A stretch of 64,000 bases of DNA from Stygiobacter sp043807765 (GTDB lineage Bacteria; Bacteroidota; Ignavibacteria; Ignavibacteriales; Melioribacteraceae): positions 1-64,000 of the forward strand of contig JAZDFQ010000072.1 in NCBI GenBank assembly GCA_043807765.1, read 5' to 3'. Positions 35,946 to 45,433 of this stretch are shown here, one piece after another. A program made the translations under genes and the position numbers. Numbering within the stretch: position 1 is the stretch's first letter; the number at the start of each line of letters is the position of its first letter. Under the pieces are notes generated by a model. The model was not told the origin of the DNA. It saw only the letters and a program-made list of their open reading frames with translations, and did no database searches.

Positions 35946-37847
35946 ATGCAAACAAGCCTTAATAACCTAAAAGTCTCCAAGAAGTTTTTACTATTAACCG
36001 TTTCCATAACCGTCAGCTTTATTATAATCGGCATTTTCTCTTACGATACGATTGATAAAGTAAAGGTGAACGGAGCGCACTATAAAAAGATAGTACTAGG
36101 CAAAGACTTAATTGCCGATATTCTTCCCCCGCCGGAGTATATATTAGAATCTTACTTGATTTTGCATCAACTTACTACCGAAGAAGACGAAGCGAAGCGT
36201 AGTGCTCTAATTGAAAAGAGCAAAAAACTTGAGGATGAATATAATTTTCGTCATAATTATTGGGTACAAGAATTACCGGAAGGTCCTTTAAAAACCACTC
36301 TTATAAAGGATACATATGATCCGGCAATTGAATTCTTCAGAATTAAAAATGATTTATTTATTCCGGCCATACAAAGCGGAAATATTGAGGAAGCGAAAAA
36401 AATATTAAACACAGTCCTTAAAGCAAGCTACGAAATTCACAGAAATGAAATTGATAAGGTTGTGGAACTCTCTACTAAGGAAAATTTAGAAGTTGAAAAC
36501 AAAACAGAGGAGATAATAAGCAACAGAACGCTAATGATGATCTCACTTATGGTAATTCTTTCATTATCATTTTTATGGCTACTCAGAACAATTTCGAAAC
36601 TAATTGAGCGGCCGTTAAAAAAATTAATTGCCGGAGCCGAAAAAATTATTCAAGGCGATTATTCTACAAATGTGGAAGTAACTTCTAAAGATGAGCTTGG
36701 CAAACTAGCAGATACATTTAATGCAATGGTGAGTAAAATAAACGACACCAACCATGAATTGGTTGAAGAAAGAATAAATATTGAGAAAAGAGACAAAGAA
36801 GCAATAAAGATTTCTGAAGAACAAAAAAACTACTTGAATAACAACATAGAGAAGATATTAGTAAAGATGGGAAGATTTGCCGAAGGAGATTTAACCGTTT
36901 CTCTTGAAGCTGAAAAAGACGATGAAATAGGGAAACTATTTAATGGGTTCAATAGATCGGTTGCAAATATCCGCGATATAATAAAAAAGGTTAATGACTC
37001 AGTTGAAGCTACGGCAAGTGCAAGTAACGAAATATCCAGCAGCAGCGAGCAAATGGCTGCCGGGGCGCAAGAACAAAGTAGTCAAACAGCAGAAGTTGTT
37101 GGAGCTGTAGAGCAAATGACAAAAACCATAATGGAAACAACCAGACATGCTTCGGATGCATCCGAAACAGCAAAAAATGCCGGTATAATTGCAAGGGAAG
37201 GTGGCATTGTTGTAGAGGAAACAATTTCCGGAATGGAACAAGTGGTGGAAGTAGTTAAAAAATCTGCGGAAATAGTTCATGCATTAGGAAAAAGCAGCGA
37301 TCATATTGGTCAGATAGTTCAAGTTATAGATGACATTGCAGATCAAACAAATCTTTTAGCATTAAATGCTGCTATAGAAGCTGCCCGAGCCGGAGAACAA
37401 GGACGCGGATTTGCAGTAGTTGCAGATGAAGTACGAAAGCTTGCAGAACGAACTACAAAAGCGACTAAAGAAATTGCCGTAATGATTAAGGAAATTCAAA
37501 AAGAAACTGCACAAGCAGTAATCTCTATGAAACAAGGGACCACCGAAGTTGAGAAAGGTAAATTATTAGCTAATAAAGCCGGCCATGCGCTGCAACAAAT
37601 AATATCCGGTTCGGAAGAAGTTGTAAGCAAGGTTGCACAAGTTGCCGCCGCAAGCGAAGAACAAGCCAGTGCAGCCGAACAAATAAGTAAAAATATGGAA
37701 GGCATTAATAACGTAACTCAAGAATCGGCTCAAGGAATTCAGCAAATTGCCCGTGCATCGGAAGATTTAAGTAATCTAACTGTTCAACTGCAAGAAATGA
37801 TTTCTATGTTTAGTCATAATACTATGGCCACAGGTTCAAATAAATAA
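35946..37847 (+). CDS. Methyl-accepting chemotaxis protein
   Basis: A 633-residue transmembrane chemoreceptor. TM1 (about 13-33) is followed by a periplasmic four-helix-bundle sensor containing KDLIADILPPPEYILESYL, a signature seen in several receptors of this subtype. TM2 (about 192-212), a HAMP domain and a second HAMP-like segment (about 295-345) precede the long coiled-coil signalling domain with the hairpin core DQTNLLALNAAIEAARAGEQGRGFAVVADEVRKLA. No C-terminal CheR-docking pentapeptide is present (ends ATGSNK). GAGGAT precedes the ATG at 35946; an upstream open frame of 21 codons is unlikely to be translated. No other chemotaxis gene is in the window, so it must work with a Che system elsewhere. 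Confidence 0.93.
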   Translation: MQTSLNNLKVSKKFLLLTVSITVSFIIIGIFSYDTIDKVKVNGAHYKKIVLGKDLIADILPPPEYILESYLILHQLTTEEDEAKRSALIEKSKKLEDEYNFRHNYWVQELPEGPLKTTLIKDTYDPAIEFFRIKNDLFIPAIQSGNIEEAKKILNTVLKASYEIHRNEIDKVVELSTKENLEVENKTEEIISNRTLMMISLMVILSLSFLWLLRTISKLIERPLKKLIAGAEKIIQGDYSTNVEVTSKDELGKLADTFNAMVSKINDTNHELVEERINIEKRDKEAIKISEEQKNYLNNNIEKILVKMGRFAEGDLTVSLEAEKDDEIGKLFNGFNRSVANIRDIIKKVNDSVEATASASNEISSSSEQMAAGAQEQSSQTAEVVGAVEQMTKTIMETTRHASDASETAKNAGIIAREGGIVVEETISGMEQVVEVVKKSAEIVHALGKSSDHIGQIVQVIDDIADQTNLLALNAAIEAARAGEQGRGFAVVADEVRKLAERTTKATKEIAVMIKEIQKETAQAVISMKQGTTEVEKGKLLANKAGHALQQIISGSEEVVSKVAQVAAASEEQASAAEQISKNMEGINNVTQESAQGIQQIARASEDLSNLTVQLQEMISMFSHNTMATGSNK

Positions 37848-37902
37848 ATTAACAAGAAACTACTTCACCATAATTAATTGATGTATTTAATTCTGCACTT
37901 AT

Positions 37903-37940
37903 AAAGCCTCTTACAATACTGCTAAGAGGCTTTTCTTTAA
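37903..37940 (+). terminator. Rho-independent terminator after the chemoreceptor gene
   Basis: The arms AAAGCCTCTTA (37903-37913) and TAAGAGGCTTT (37923-37933) are perfect and followed by a T-rich tail. It lies 55 bases past the stop codon. Confidence 0.9.
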
Positions 37941-38008
37941 TTAGAAGAAATTTTTTCACAATTAAATAAAATCGCCCAAAAGCGCGGGGTATTAGCATTT
38001 AACTAAAA

Positions 38009-38043
38009 AGATGACCGATCAAACACAACTTAATCGGTCATCT
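38009..38043 (-). terminator. Rho-independent terminator after the PorV-like operon
   Basis: The arms AGATGACCGAT (38009-38019) and ATCGGTCATCT (38033-38043) form a perfect stem. On the minus strand it is followed by a TTTTTAGTT tail, ending the three-gene operon at 45274-38062. Confidence 0.9.
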
Positions 38044-38061
38044 AATTGTGAACAAATGTAA

Positions 38062-39075
38062 TTAGAAAACTATTCCAACAGAAAAATAATGCACACCGTT
38101 TAATCTGCCGAAATCTTGATAGGCATAATCTACCTTAGCTTTTACCAATTCGAAGATTCTGTAGTTCAAGCCGAAGCCCAGAGTTAATCCCTTTTCAGAA
38201 TCAGATTCGAACAAAGAATTATATCCGGCTCTCAAGTGAATGATTTCATTCCATGCGAATTCCAATCCGGAGTTTATTGATTCGGTATTGTCGTTTGGAT
38301 GAACGGCATCAACACCGAGAGTTAATCTTGTGCTGCCGCTTTTTATTAGATCGGCAGAAATACCAAATCTGAAAATCAATGGGAGATCAAACTTATCAAG
38401 CTCGATGTTCGAGTTGATTAAATTCTCCTCGCCGGCTCCGGAAGTATAAACTACAGTTGCATCTCTTCCGGACAGCTGCATCTTCGTTCCGAAATTTGAA
38501 ATGCTGGAAGCTATTCTTAGCTCATTTAAGATTGGAATTTTATAAAGCGTACCGATATCTATTGCAAATCCGTTAGAATTCATATTCCATAAATTCTCGC
38601 TAATGTACTTTACATTAAATCCAATTGAGAAATTAGTGGTTAGGTATCGGGAAAAATTCACACCCATTACTAATGTATTGTAGGTAAAAAATTCGCCGGT
38701 ACCTTCCGGGTTTTCAATTGTACGCACTTTCATATCATCCATTGATAACACAGATACAAAAGCACCAAGAGTTCCAACTCCCGATAAATTAGTTGCGAAT
38801 GCGGCAAAGTCGTGACTAATATCCGAATAAAGTGAAGTATGGTTAAACATAGCTTCATTGGAATTTATATTAGCTGTGCCGCTTGGGTTCCAGTATATCG
38901 AAGTTATATCATCTGCAATTGCGGTAAATGCACCACCCATTCCAATTGCTCGTGGACCAACATTCATTTTAAGAACTTGTGCGGCAGTTGTACCGGTTTT
39001 AGTTGTCTGCGCTAATCCATCGGATATGAAAAACAGAACAAATAAAACGCTGAACGATAAAAATATTTTTTTCAT
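38062..39075 (-). CDS. PorV/PorQ-family outer-membrane protein (type IX secretion associated)
   Basis: A 337-residue outer-membrane beta-barrel with a signal peptide (about 1-22, ending GLAQ). It carries the family hallmark just inside the mature N-terminus (AAQVLKMNVGPRAIGMGGAFTAIADDITSIYWNPSGTAN), many amphipathic strands and the C-terminal barrel strand HYFSVGIVF. PorV shuttles type IX cargo from the translocon to the attachment complex; PorQ members vary. Here it is the last gene of an operon with a TonB-dependent receptor and a large secreted protein, 13 bases after the latter. It may be a dedicated shuttle or barrel partner for that protein. CGGAG precedes the ATG. A strong terminator follows. 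Confidence 0.88.
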   Translation of the reverse strand: MKKIFLSFSVLFVLFFISDGLAQTTKTGTTAAQVLKMNVGPRAIGMGGAFTAIADDITSIYWNPSGTANINSNEAMFNHTSLYSDISHDFAAFATNLSGVGTLGAFVSVLSMDDMKVRTIENPEGTGEFFTYNTLVMGVNFSRYLTTNFSIGFNVKYISENLWNMNSNGFAIDIGTLYKIPILNELRIASSISNFGTKMQLSGRDATVVYTSGAGEENLINSNIELDKFDLPLIFRFGISADLIKSGSTRLTLGVDAVHPNDNTESINSGLEFAWNEIIHLRAGYNSLFESDSEKGLTLGFGLNYRIFELVKAKVDYAYQDFGRLNGVHYFSVGIVF

Positions 39076-39088
39076 ATTGTCTCCGGCC

Positions 39089-42000
39089 TTACTTGATTAA
39101 GGCAAACTTGATTAACTTTTCACCAATCTCCGGCGCGTCTATATGAGCCAGGTAAACACCATAAGCAACACTAAATCCATCCCGGTTTAAGAGATTCCAA
39201 AATTCTCTTCCATTATCAAAGCCGGAATCATGTTCAAGAGTCGCTACAAGTTCACCGCTAAGCGTAAAGATTCTTATAGTACACTTCATTGGAAGGTTTT
39301 CAAAATATATTCTCCGTTCGCCGCGGTTTTGTCCCGAAAGTTTATTTGCCGGTTCAATCTCATTTGTTCCAACGTAGGGATTAGGAACAACGTAGATATT
39401 ATCAAGACTACTGGCAGCTTTTTCATTTTCAACAAAACCGGCGTTTGTCTGAATTGTGAAAACATCTTTTGAACTATAAGGTCTCTTAGTATATATGAAC
39501 AAAACATCTCCGTTGCCCGGGACTTTTGTTGGTTCTGTTGTTGATGGAGAGACAACAAGACTCCATGCAATTTGAGAGCCGGTTCCGCCGGCAGCGCCGG
39601 TTTTATAGAAAACTATTTCCTCTCCCAAAGTCCATGAAGAATCGTTTGTTGCAACAGCCTCTTGCAAATTTGTTACTACAGGTATTGGAACTCCGGTTGT
39701 AACATCTTCAACTTTGTACTTTACCGGAATATCAATAAAGCCTTTTCCCGAAACAAACTTCTTTGCCGTAGAAATATTTGTATTTGAAAATGTAACTATG
39801 TAATCAGCCGGTTCTGCCTTTGGACTTCCGGCCGGTCTCAGATAAAACTTATATGGTAGATTGACATTCGATGACCATTTCGATTTAGTATCGTCGAAGC
39901 TGAGAGCCGGATTATCTTTTACTTTAACCAAAACTCCGTCAAATACCGGATTGGAATCTTCTCCATTTAATGCTTGGCTCTGATACAATTTATAGTTTCG
40001 ATAAGTAATAAAATATTCTTTTGCCTCAAGCATAGTGCTGTTGTCTGTTCTCTTTATAGAACCTTTTTCCAAATTCAGCACATAATCTGTTGTACCGGAA
40101 TAAACTTTTCCGGAAGCATCTGTTACTTGGAGCGATGCGTCGTTAATCAAATTTGTATTTGCCAGACTAGTAAATTTAGTACCATACAGATAGAAAGATT
40201 CCCTTATTGATTTCTCGCCAACAACAGAATAATTCTTGCCTAAGGTTGCTTTGCCGGAAGTGTAAACCGAATCTTTGAATGAGAGCGAGTACTTTTCTCC
40301 TTTAACTGCAAGATCATTAATTACATCAAAGTTTACAGCACCATTGCCCAATCCCGAATTATGCTGAACATCAGTAACGCTAATTTCCGGTTTGCTATAA
40401 CCCGCAGCACGCGGACCGGGAATGACTTGAACAGTATTATCATCAAAGATTAACTTGCTTGTAATTGGATCTGAAGAAATTTTCTTGGTTGATTCAGACG
40501 GCGGAATACCTAAAGAATCGCCATGATCGTATGATACAACGGCGTAATAATAAGTTTGTCCGTTACGAACATTGTTGGAATCTACAAACGAATGAACTAA
40601 ACCGGAGTTATCGCCAAGATAATAATTTAATCCTCTTCCCAAATATGGAACCGGGTGATAACCTTTCCATGCATTGCTCAAATCCCACTTTGCGCTAAAG
40701 CCATTTACATCTTTAAGCGGTTCATACAAGAATTTTGAACCCTTACCATCAGTAACAGTTTGTGCATCAGCGAAATCCGGTCTGGTGCTTCTATAAATTA
40801 CATAGCCTTCAAAATCTTGTCCGGTAATTGGGTCTATACTTTTTTCGGAATTTGAATCCCAGAACAAAGTAACTTTTTTATCATCCGGAATTGCAGTTAC
40901 TTTTGGTAAGCTCGGCGGTCTAAAGAAACGGTAGTTCTTATTATAAATATCTTGAACTGTTTCGGCAGTTGTTAAAAGATCGTCTAGGTCTTCACCAAAT
41001 AGAAACGACATAGAAATTCTTTTGGTTTCGCCCGGAGCTAGAGAAATGTAACCTGAACTAAAGATAAAAACCAAGTCTTGGTTTTGTGTAATCTCGCTAA
41101 AACTACCGGGCTTAGTTTCATTCCAAATTGATTCATCGTATGCAATCAATAAATCGGTTGCCCATTGAGAACTCTTAAAGCTAGTTAAACCAATTTGATC
41201 GGATTCATCTAAATCGGTATAGCCAAAATTTGGCTCGCCAGGCTGCAAAGGATCGGGTCTTCCATCCGCCAATTTGTTTCCTAATGTTGGAAAACCATCT
41301 TTCTCCCCGGCATCGCCGGTATTAGCTACTCCATCTTTACCAACATCGTCCGTATCCGGATTCCAATCGGCATCTTCATCAATATTATTATCCTGTCTTT
41401 CGTCAATCAAACCATCACCATCGTTATCAATTCCATCGTTTGGATTTCCGGGTGATTCAAGAAACTTGCATCCTAAATATCCAAGCTTTCTACCCGCATC
41501 ACCGGTCATATCGGGATCGAAGAAATAAACCATATTACGTGAGTAAAGAGGAATTTTGGTGTCGAATGGAGAAATGAAAAGTCCGTTATCATCTTTATTA
41601 TCCGCTCCGCCAACATCCGGATCGCCGTAAATTCCAAATGTTACACTATCTAGTGGAACATCACTAACATTAGTAATAGACCAAACAAAAAATATTGCGT
41701 TAGAAGCTAAAGAATTGCTCCACTGAAATGCGCGGCCATCAATCTGAACACCCAAACCTTTTCTGGTTTTATCATTCATGAATGGATAATAACTAAACTC
41801 TTTGTTATCGCGGTCATCCATTGCCCAGTAAGCTTCGAGGTCGGCATTGTTTTCACCTTGAACAAGATAACCGGGCCAAACATATTGCCCCAACTTTTCG
41901 TTATACCATTCGCGCGGCCAGCTATCGGGTTTGCCATCTCTATTGGAATCGAATGCCGGATTTGTAGCAATATAACTTTGGCTTGGATCGGCATAGCCGG

Positions 42001-42514
42001 GAAGCGGCTGCCATTGCCATTTGAATCCGGTTGCGGGATCAATTTCGCGCAAACCGGCTCTGTCGTAATCGTTCATACCATCTGTAATTATATGTCTTCT
42101 TACGCCGGCTGAATCAAGAACCGAAGCGCCTACTATTGGACAGAACTGGAAAATGTAAGGCGCGTCTCTCCAAATTAAATTTGTAATTTCTCTTATACCG
42201 CCAAAGCCCGGTGCTATTCCGCCATAGTTTTCAATCTCTACCGAAACATTATTACCATTCATGAAGAATGATTTTCTGTCTGAATTAGCATTGGACTTGA
42301 GTAGATTTTTCAGCGAATATTTATCAGCGCCAAGGTTATCGTTCTTAATACTAATTGGAGCCTTCGATAACTTTTCCGTTAAGTAATTTTTTATTTCTTG
42401 ATGTTCGATTAGTCTTCTTTGTTTAACCGCTTCTGTTTGCGCAAAGCTTTTTTCAGCAAGAAATGGAAGCGTGCAAAGAACTAAACCAAGATAAATTAAT
42501 TTTTTCTTCAGCAT
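39089..42514 (-). CDS. Large secreted protein with FN3-like domain and FlgD/type IX C-terminal domain
   Basis: A 1141-residue exported protein (signal peptide about 1-25). The N-terminal region (about 60-330) is a conserved Ignavibacteria-type domain with GNNVSVEIENYGGIAPGFGG and FVWSITNVSDVPLDSVTFGIYGDPDVGG. A calcium-loop-rich region (NDGIDNDGDGLIDERQDNN, about 350-385) resembles thrombospondin type 3 repeats. An FN3-like domain (KKVTLFWDSNSEKSID, about 560-680) follows. The C-terminus carries VPNPYVGTNE and a FlgD Ig-like fold (CTIRIFTLSGELVATLEHD ... GVYLAHID), a variant type IX sorting signal. It sits between a TonB receptor gene (21 bases upstream) and the PorV-like gene. It is probably a surface protein working with the receptor; function unknown. 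Confidence 0.85.
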   Translation of the reverse strand: MLKKKLIYLGLVLCTLPFLAEKSFAQTEAVKQRRLIEHQEIKNYLTEKLSKAPISIKNDNLGADKYSLKNLLKSNANSDRKSFFMNGNNVSVEIENYGGIAPGFGGIREITNLIWRDAPYIFQFCPIVGASVLDSAGVRRHIITDGMNDYDRAGLREIDPATGFKWQWQPLPGYADPSQSYIATNPAFDSNRDGKPDSWPREWYNEKLGQYVWPGYLVQGENNADLEAYWAMDDRDNKEFSYYPFMNDKTRKGLGVQIDGRAFQWSNSLASNAIFFVWSITNVSDVPLDSVTFGIYGDPDVGGADNKDDNGLFISPFDTKIPLYSRNMVYFFDPDMTGDAGRKLGYLGCKFLESPGNPNDGIDNDGDGLIDERQDNNIDEDADWNPDTDDVGKDGVANTGDAGEKDGFPTLGNKLADGRPDPLQPGEPNFGYTDLDESDQIGLTSFKSSQWATDLLIAYDESIWNETKPGSFSEITQNQDLVFIFSSGYISLAPGETKRISMSFLFGEDLDDLLTTAETVQDIYNKNYRFFRPPSLPKVTAIPDDKKVTLFWDSNSEKSIDPITGQDFEGYVIYRSTRPDFADAQTVTDGKGSKFLYEPLKDVNGFSAKWDLSNAWKGYHPVPYLGRGLNYYLGDNSGLVHSFVDSNNVRNGQTYYYAVVSYDHGDSLGIPPSESTKKISSDPITSKLIFDDNTVQVIPGPRAAGYSKPEISVTDVQHNSGLGNGAVNFDVINDLAVKGEKYSLSFKDSVYTSGKATLGKNYSVVGEKSIRESFYLYGTKFTSLANTNLINDASLQVTDASGKVYSGTTDYVLNLEKGSIKRTDNSTMLEAKEYFITYRNYKLYQSQALNGEDSNPVFDGVLVKVKDNPALSFDDTKSKWSSNVNLPYKFYLRPAGSPKAEPADYIVTFSNTNISTAKKFVSGKGFIDIPVKYKVEDVTTGVPIPVVTNLQEAVATNDSSWTLGEEIVFYKTGAAGGTGSQIAWSLVVSPSTTEPTKVPGNGDVLFIYTKRPYSSKDVFTIQTNAGFVENEKAASSLDNIYVVPNPYVGTNEIEPANKLSGQNRGERRIYFENLPMKCTIRIFTLSGELVATLEHDSGFDNGREFWNLLNRDGFSVAYGVYLAHIDAPEIGEKLIKFALIK

Positions 42515-42535
42515 TATGTTACTCCATAAATTTCA

Positions 42536-45274
42536 TTAGAACTCTAAAGTGAAACCAATTCTTACTTCTCTTGGTGCCGAGTAATAATTAGGTCTGTTAA
42601 AGTATTCGCTTGCAGATTTTATTCCCGGATATTTCTGCGAGATCAAATTAGTTGCTTGCGGCCCTCCTTTGGATTCTTCCAAAGAATAAATTGCACGGCC
42701 TGTATCATCATACACAAAACGTTCATTCTGAGTATCGAACAGATTAAATACTTTTAAGAAAACAGTTATTGAAGTGTTTTCTGCAATTTCAAAAGATTTA
42801 TCGCATAACAAATCTGCATTAGCATAGAATGGTTTTCGTCCGCTATTCGATCTTAAATAAATCTGCTGTTCGTAAAGTTGAGGCGAATATGGGAGTCCGG
42901 TTGATAACGACGCCGTTACGGTTACATTCCAATCGTTACCACCGCTTAACGTAACAACACCATTCAAAGTGTGCGTTTGATCCCAATCTAATGGAACCGG
43001 AATTTTTTCACTTTGGCGGCCGGATGAAAGATCTATAAAAAACGCATCGGCACCGGTTTCATTTCCCTCAGCAACTTGAAAAGTGTAATCCAGCGAAGCG
43101 GTTAATAAATCTTCAGATGATTTTCTCTTTGTAAGTGAGAATGTTATTCCTTTAATGTTGCCATAGTCTTTGTTAACATACTTTTGATAGATCGAATTGC
43201 TGCTGATTCTGATTTGCTGAATTGCTAAAAGATCGCGGACATCTTTATAGAAACCAGTTATGTTGAATGCAAGAGATTCATTTAACTGCTGCTGCAAGCC
43301 AACTTCATAAGTAACTGTTTTCTCCGGATTAAGATTAGCGTTTCCATATACCGGTGAAGCTGCTATGTCTTCAAATTCCGGGTTTGTGTAGAGATATCGG
43401 TATGGAGGCAACTGATAAAAATGTCCGTATGAAAAGTGAATTATTCCTTGATCTGTAATCGGGAAGGAAATTCCAAGACGAGGGCTAACAGTTGTTTTCG
43501 ATTTTGCTTCGGTTAAATTCTCAGTAGGCTTAAATGGATCGGGCGCGTAAACTGCATTCGGATTAAAATAATCTACTCTAACGCCGGCATTAAGAATCAT
43601 ACTTTCAAATTCCATCTTATCTTGTAGATAGCCCGAAAATTGCTTCGGCGAACGGGAATAAATATCTATAGAACCTTTTTGATTAACCGGATCGGGAATA
43701 GTGGGTGTCAAATAATTATTTCGGTTACGCAATACTTCGAAGAATACGAAATCCATTGTATCCCACTTATTTTTCAAACCGAATTTGATTTCATGTTCGT
43801 TGGTAACTTGGCTTGTAAGATCAAACTTAATTTCTGACGAATATGAACGCTGATAGAAATGTTCCGGTTGTGTTCCTCCGGAAACAAATGTGTAGCTGCT
43901 GTAAGAATTAGCTTTGTCTTCCGGCTGATATCTCGGATCAGCGTGAAGATCGCTCAAACTCATACCGGGATGAAACGAAACTTCACTCCCGGATGCATCT
44001 AGCAACGGAAACAAATAGCGCTTAAAATCGTAAATATTGTATGAACCCTTTAACGAAAAAAATGTTGAGTTATTAAGTGTATGTCTGTATTCCAAAGAAT
44101 TTATTAATCCCCACTGCGAGCGCTGGTAATTTGCGTCGGGATTATATTTAAGATCGTGCGCATATGATTGATATTTCGAATTTGAGAAAACTACATCGTA
44201 ATTAATTTTAATATTTGAGATCGGTTTGTAAGTAAGCTTAGCTGTCGTGTTCAAGTCTTCACTTGGATTCATAGATACAATAGAATTATCGCCGGTTTGT
44301 GCAAGATAAATTTTATCAGCAACCACAGCGTCTCTGGATAGCGAATCATAAATAGTGTGCTGCCTTATTCCATATAGATAACCTTTGTCTTTATTGAATC
44401 TGCCGGAAAAGAAGAATGTAAAATTATCCTCAAGCAATGGGATTGGTCCACTAAATGTTCCTTCAAAAACTTGGTTGTTAACCGGACTGATTTTATCAAT
44501 ATTAAAGAATACATCTTTACTAGAGCTCAGATAATCACCGGTATAATAAGTTAATGTACCTTTATACTTAGAACCACCTTCCTTGGTAATAGTATTAACA
44601 ATACCGCTAAGCGCGTTTCCATATTCGGCGTTAAATGTTCCGCTAACAACAGAAAGTTCTTGAACAGCATTGGTAGAAATTTGCACGGTTCTGCCATAAT
44701 CGTAAGGATTTATTGCAGAGACTCCATTTACATTGTAAGCTATTTCAGTTGAGCGTCCGCCGCGTATGTGCAATTCTCCGCTGGAGCCTTTAGTAATACC
44801 GGCTTGTAGAGATAAAATTTGAGTGATGCTTTCTACCGGCAAAGTTTTTATTTGAGACTCATCAATGTTTGTTTGTGAGGAAGTTAAATCTTTTCTAATT
44901 AACGGCCTTACCGCCTCCACAACGATTGTCTGCAAATTTATTGCTTCGGATTGAAGCTGCACATCAATTCGAGTTGTAAAATCACTCGATACTCTTACAT
45001 TGGTTATAATCTTCTTCTGAAAACCAATTCCGCTTACTGCCAAAGAATAAACTCCCGGTTCCAGATTGTTTATAACGTAAGTTCCGTCAATATTGGTAGC
45101 GGCACCAATTGCAGTTCCTTCAATAATTACATTAATACCTATTAAGTCTTCCTTAGTTTCCGTGTCAGAAACCCTACCGGCAATTTTTCCGGTTCCTCCG
45201 GCAAAATTTTGAGAACTAAAAAGAAAGTAGAAAATCGAAAGGATGAATGTGAACGGAAGTAAATGTTTTTTCAT
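42536..45274 (-). CDS. TonB-dependent receptor with carboxypeptidase-regulatory-like domain
   Basis: A 912-residue outer-membrane receptor. Signal peptide (about 1-25), carboxypeptidase-like beta-sandwich (GKIAGRVSDTETKEDLIGINVIIEG, about 28-115), plug domain (about 120-235, with IRGGRSTEIAYNVNGVSAINPY and FNAEYGNALSGIVNTITKEGG) and a 22-strand-type barrel ending VRIGFTLEF. No SusD gene accompanies it. Its operon partners are the large secreted protein and the PorV-like protein, an arrangement found repeatedly in Ignavibacteria. The substrate is not deducible. GAGG precedes the ATG. Confidence 0.92.
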   Translation of the reverse strand: MKKHLLPFTFILSIFYFLFSSQNFAGGTGKIAGRVSDTETKEDLIGINVIIEGTAIGAATNIDGTYVINNLEPGVYSLAVSGIGFQKKIITNVRVSSDFTTRIDVQLQSEAINLQTIVVEAVRPLIRKDLTSSQTNIDESQIKTLPVESITQILSLQAGITKGSSGELHIRGGRSTEIAYNVNGVSAINPYDYGRTVQISTNAVQELSVVSGTFNAEYGNALSGIVNTITKEGGSKYKGTLTYYTGDYLSSSKDVFFNIDKISPVNNQVFEGTFSGPIPLLEDNFTFFFSGRFNKDKGYLYGIRQHTIYDSLSRDAVVADKIYLAQTGDNSIVSMNPSEDLNTTAKLTYKPISNIKINYDVVFSNSKYQSYAHDLKYNPDANYQRSQWGLINSLEYRHTLNNSTFFSLKGSYNIYDFKRYLFPLLDASGSEVSFHPGMSLSDLHADPRYQPEDKANSYSSYTFVSGGTQPEHFYQRSYSSEIKFDLTSQVTNEHEIKFGLKNKWDTMDFVFFEVLRNRNNYLTPTIPDPVNQKGSIDIYSRSPKQFSGYLQDKMEFESMILNAGVRVDYFNPNAVYAPDPFKPTENLTEAKSKTTVSPRLGISFPITDQGIIHFSYGHFYQLPPYRYLYTNPEFEDIAASPVYGNANLNPEKTVTYEVGLQQQLNESLAFNITGFYKDVRDLLAIQQIRISSNSIYQKYVNKDYGNIKGITFSLTKRKSSEDLLTASLDYTFQVAEGNETGADAFFIDLSSGRQSEKIPVPLDWDQTHTLNGVVTLSGGNDWNVTVTASLSTGLPYSPQLYEQQIYLRSNSGRKPFYANADLLCDKSFEIAENTSITVFLKVFNLFDTQNERFVYDDTGRAIYSLEESKGGPQATNLISQKYPGIKSASEYFNRPNYYSAPREVRIGFTLEF

Positions 45275-45356
45275 CGTTACCTCAGAGCAAAATTAGATGT
45301 ATGAAAAACGAAAAATGATATACTAAACTTTCAGTTTACAAGCTGTTATATAAAAG

Positions 45357-45419
45357 AAAAGGGTTTTCAGAACACTCACTTATGAATTTCTTCAGTGATA
45401 AAATTCTGACAACCCTTTT
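45357..45419 (-). terminator. Rho-independent terminator after the VCBS/FG-GAP gene
   Basis: The arms AAAAGGGTTTTCAGAA (45357-45372) and TTCTGACAACCCTTTT (45404-45419) pair with one mismatch around a 31-base loop. The minus-strand tail is T-rich. The stop codon of the VCBS gene is only 15 bases away. Confidence 0.83.
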
Positions 45420-45433
45420 AAACATGCTACTGA

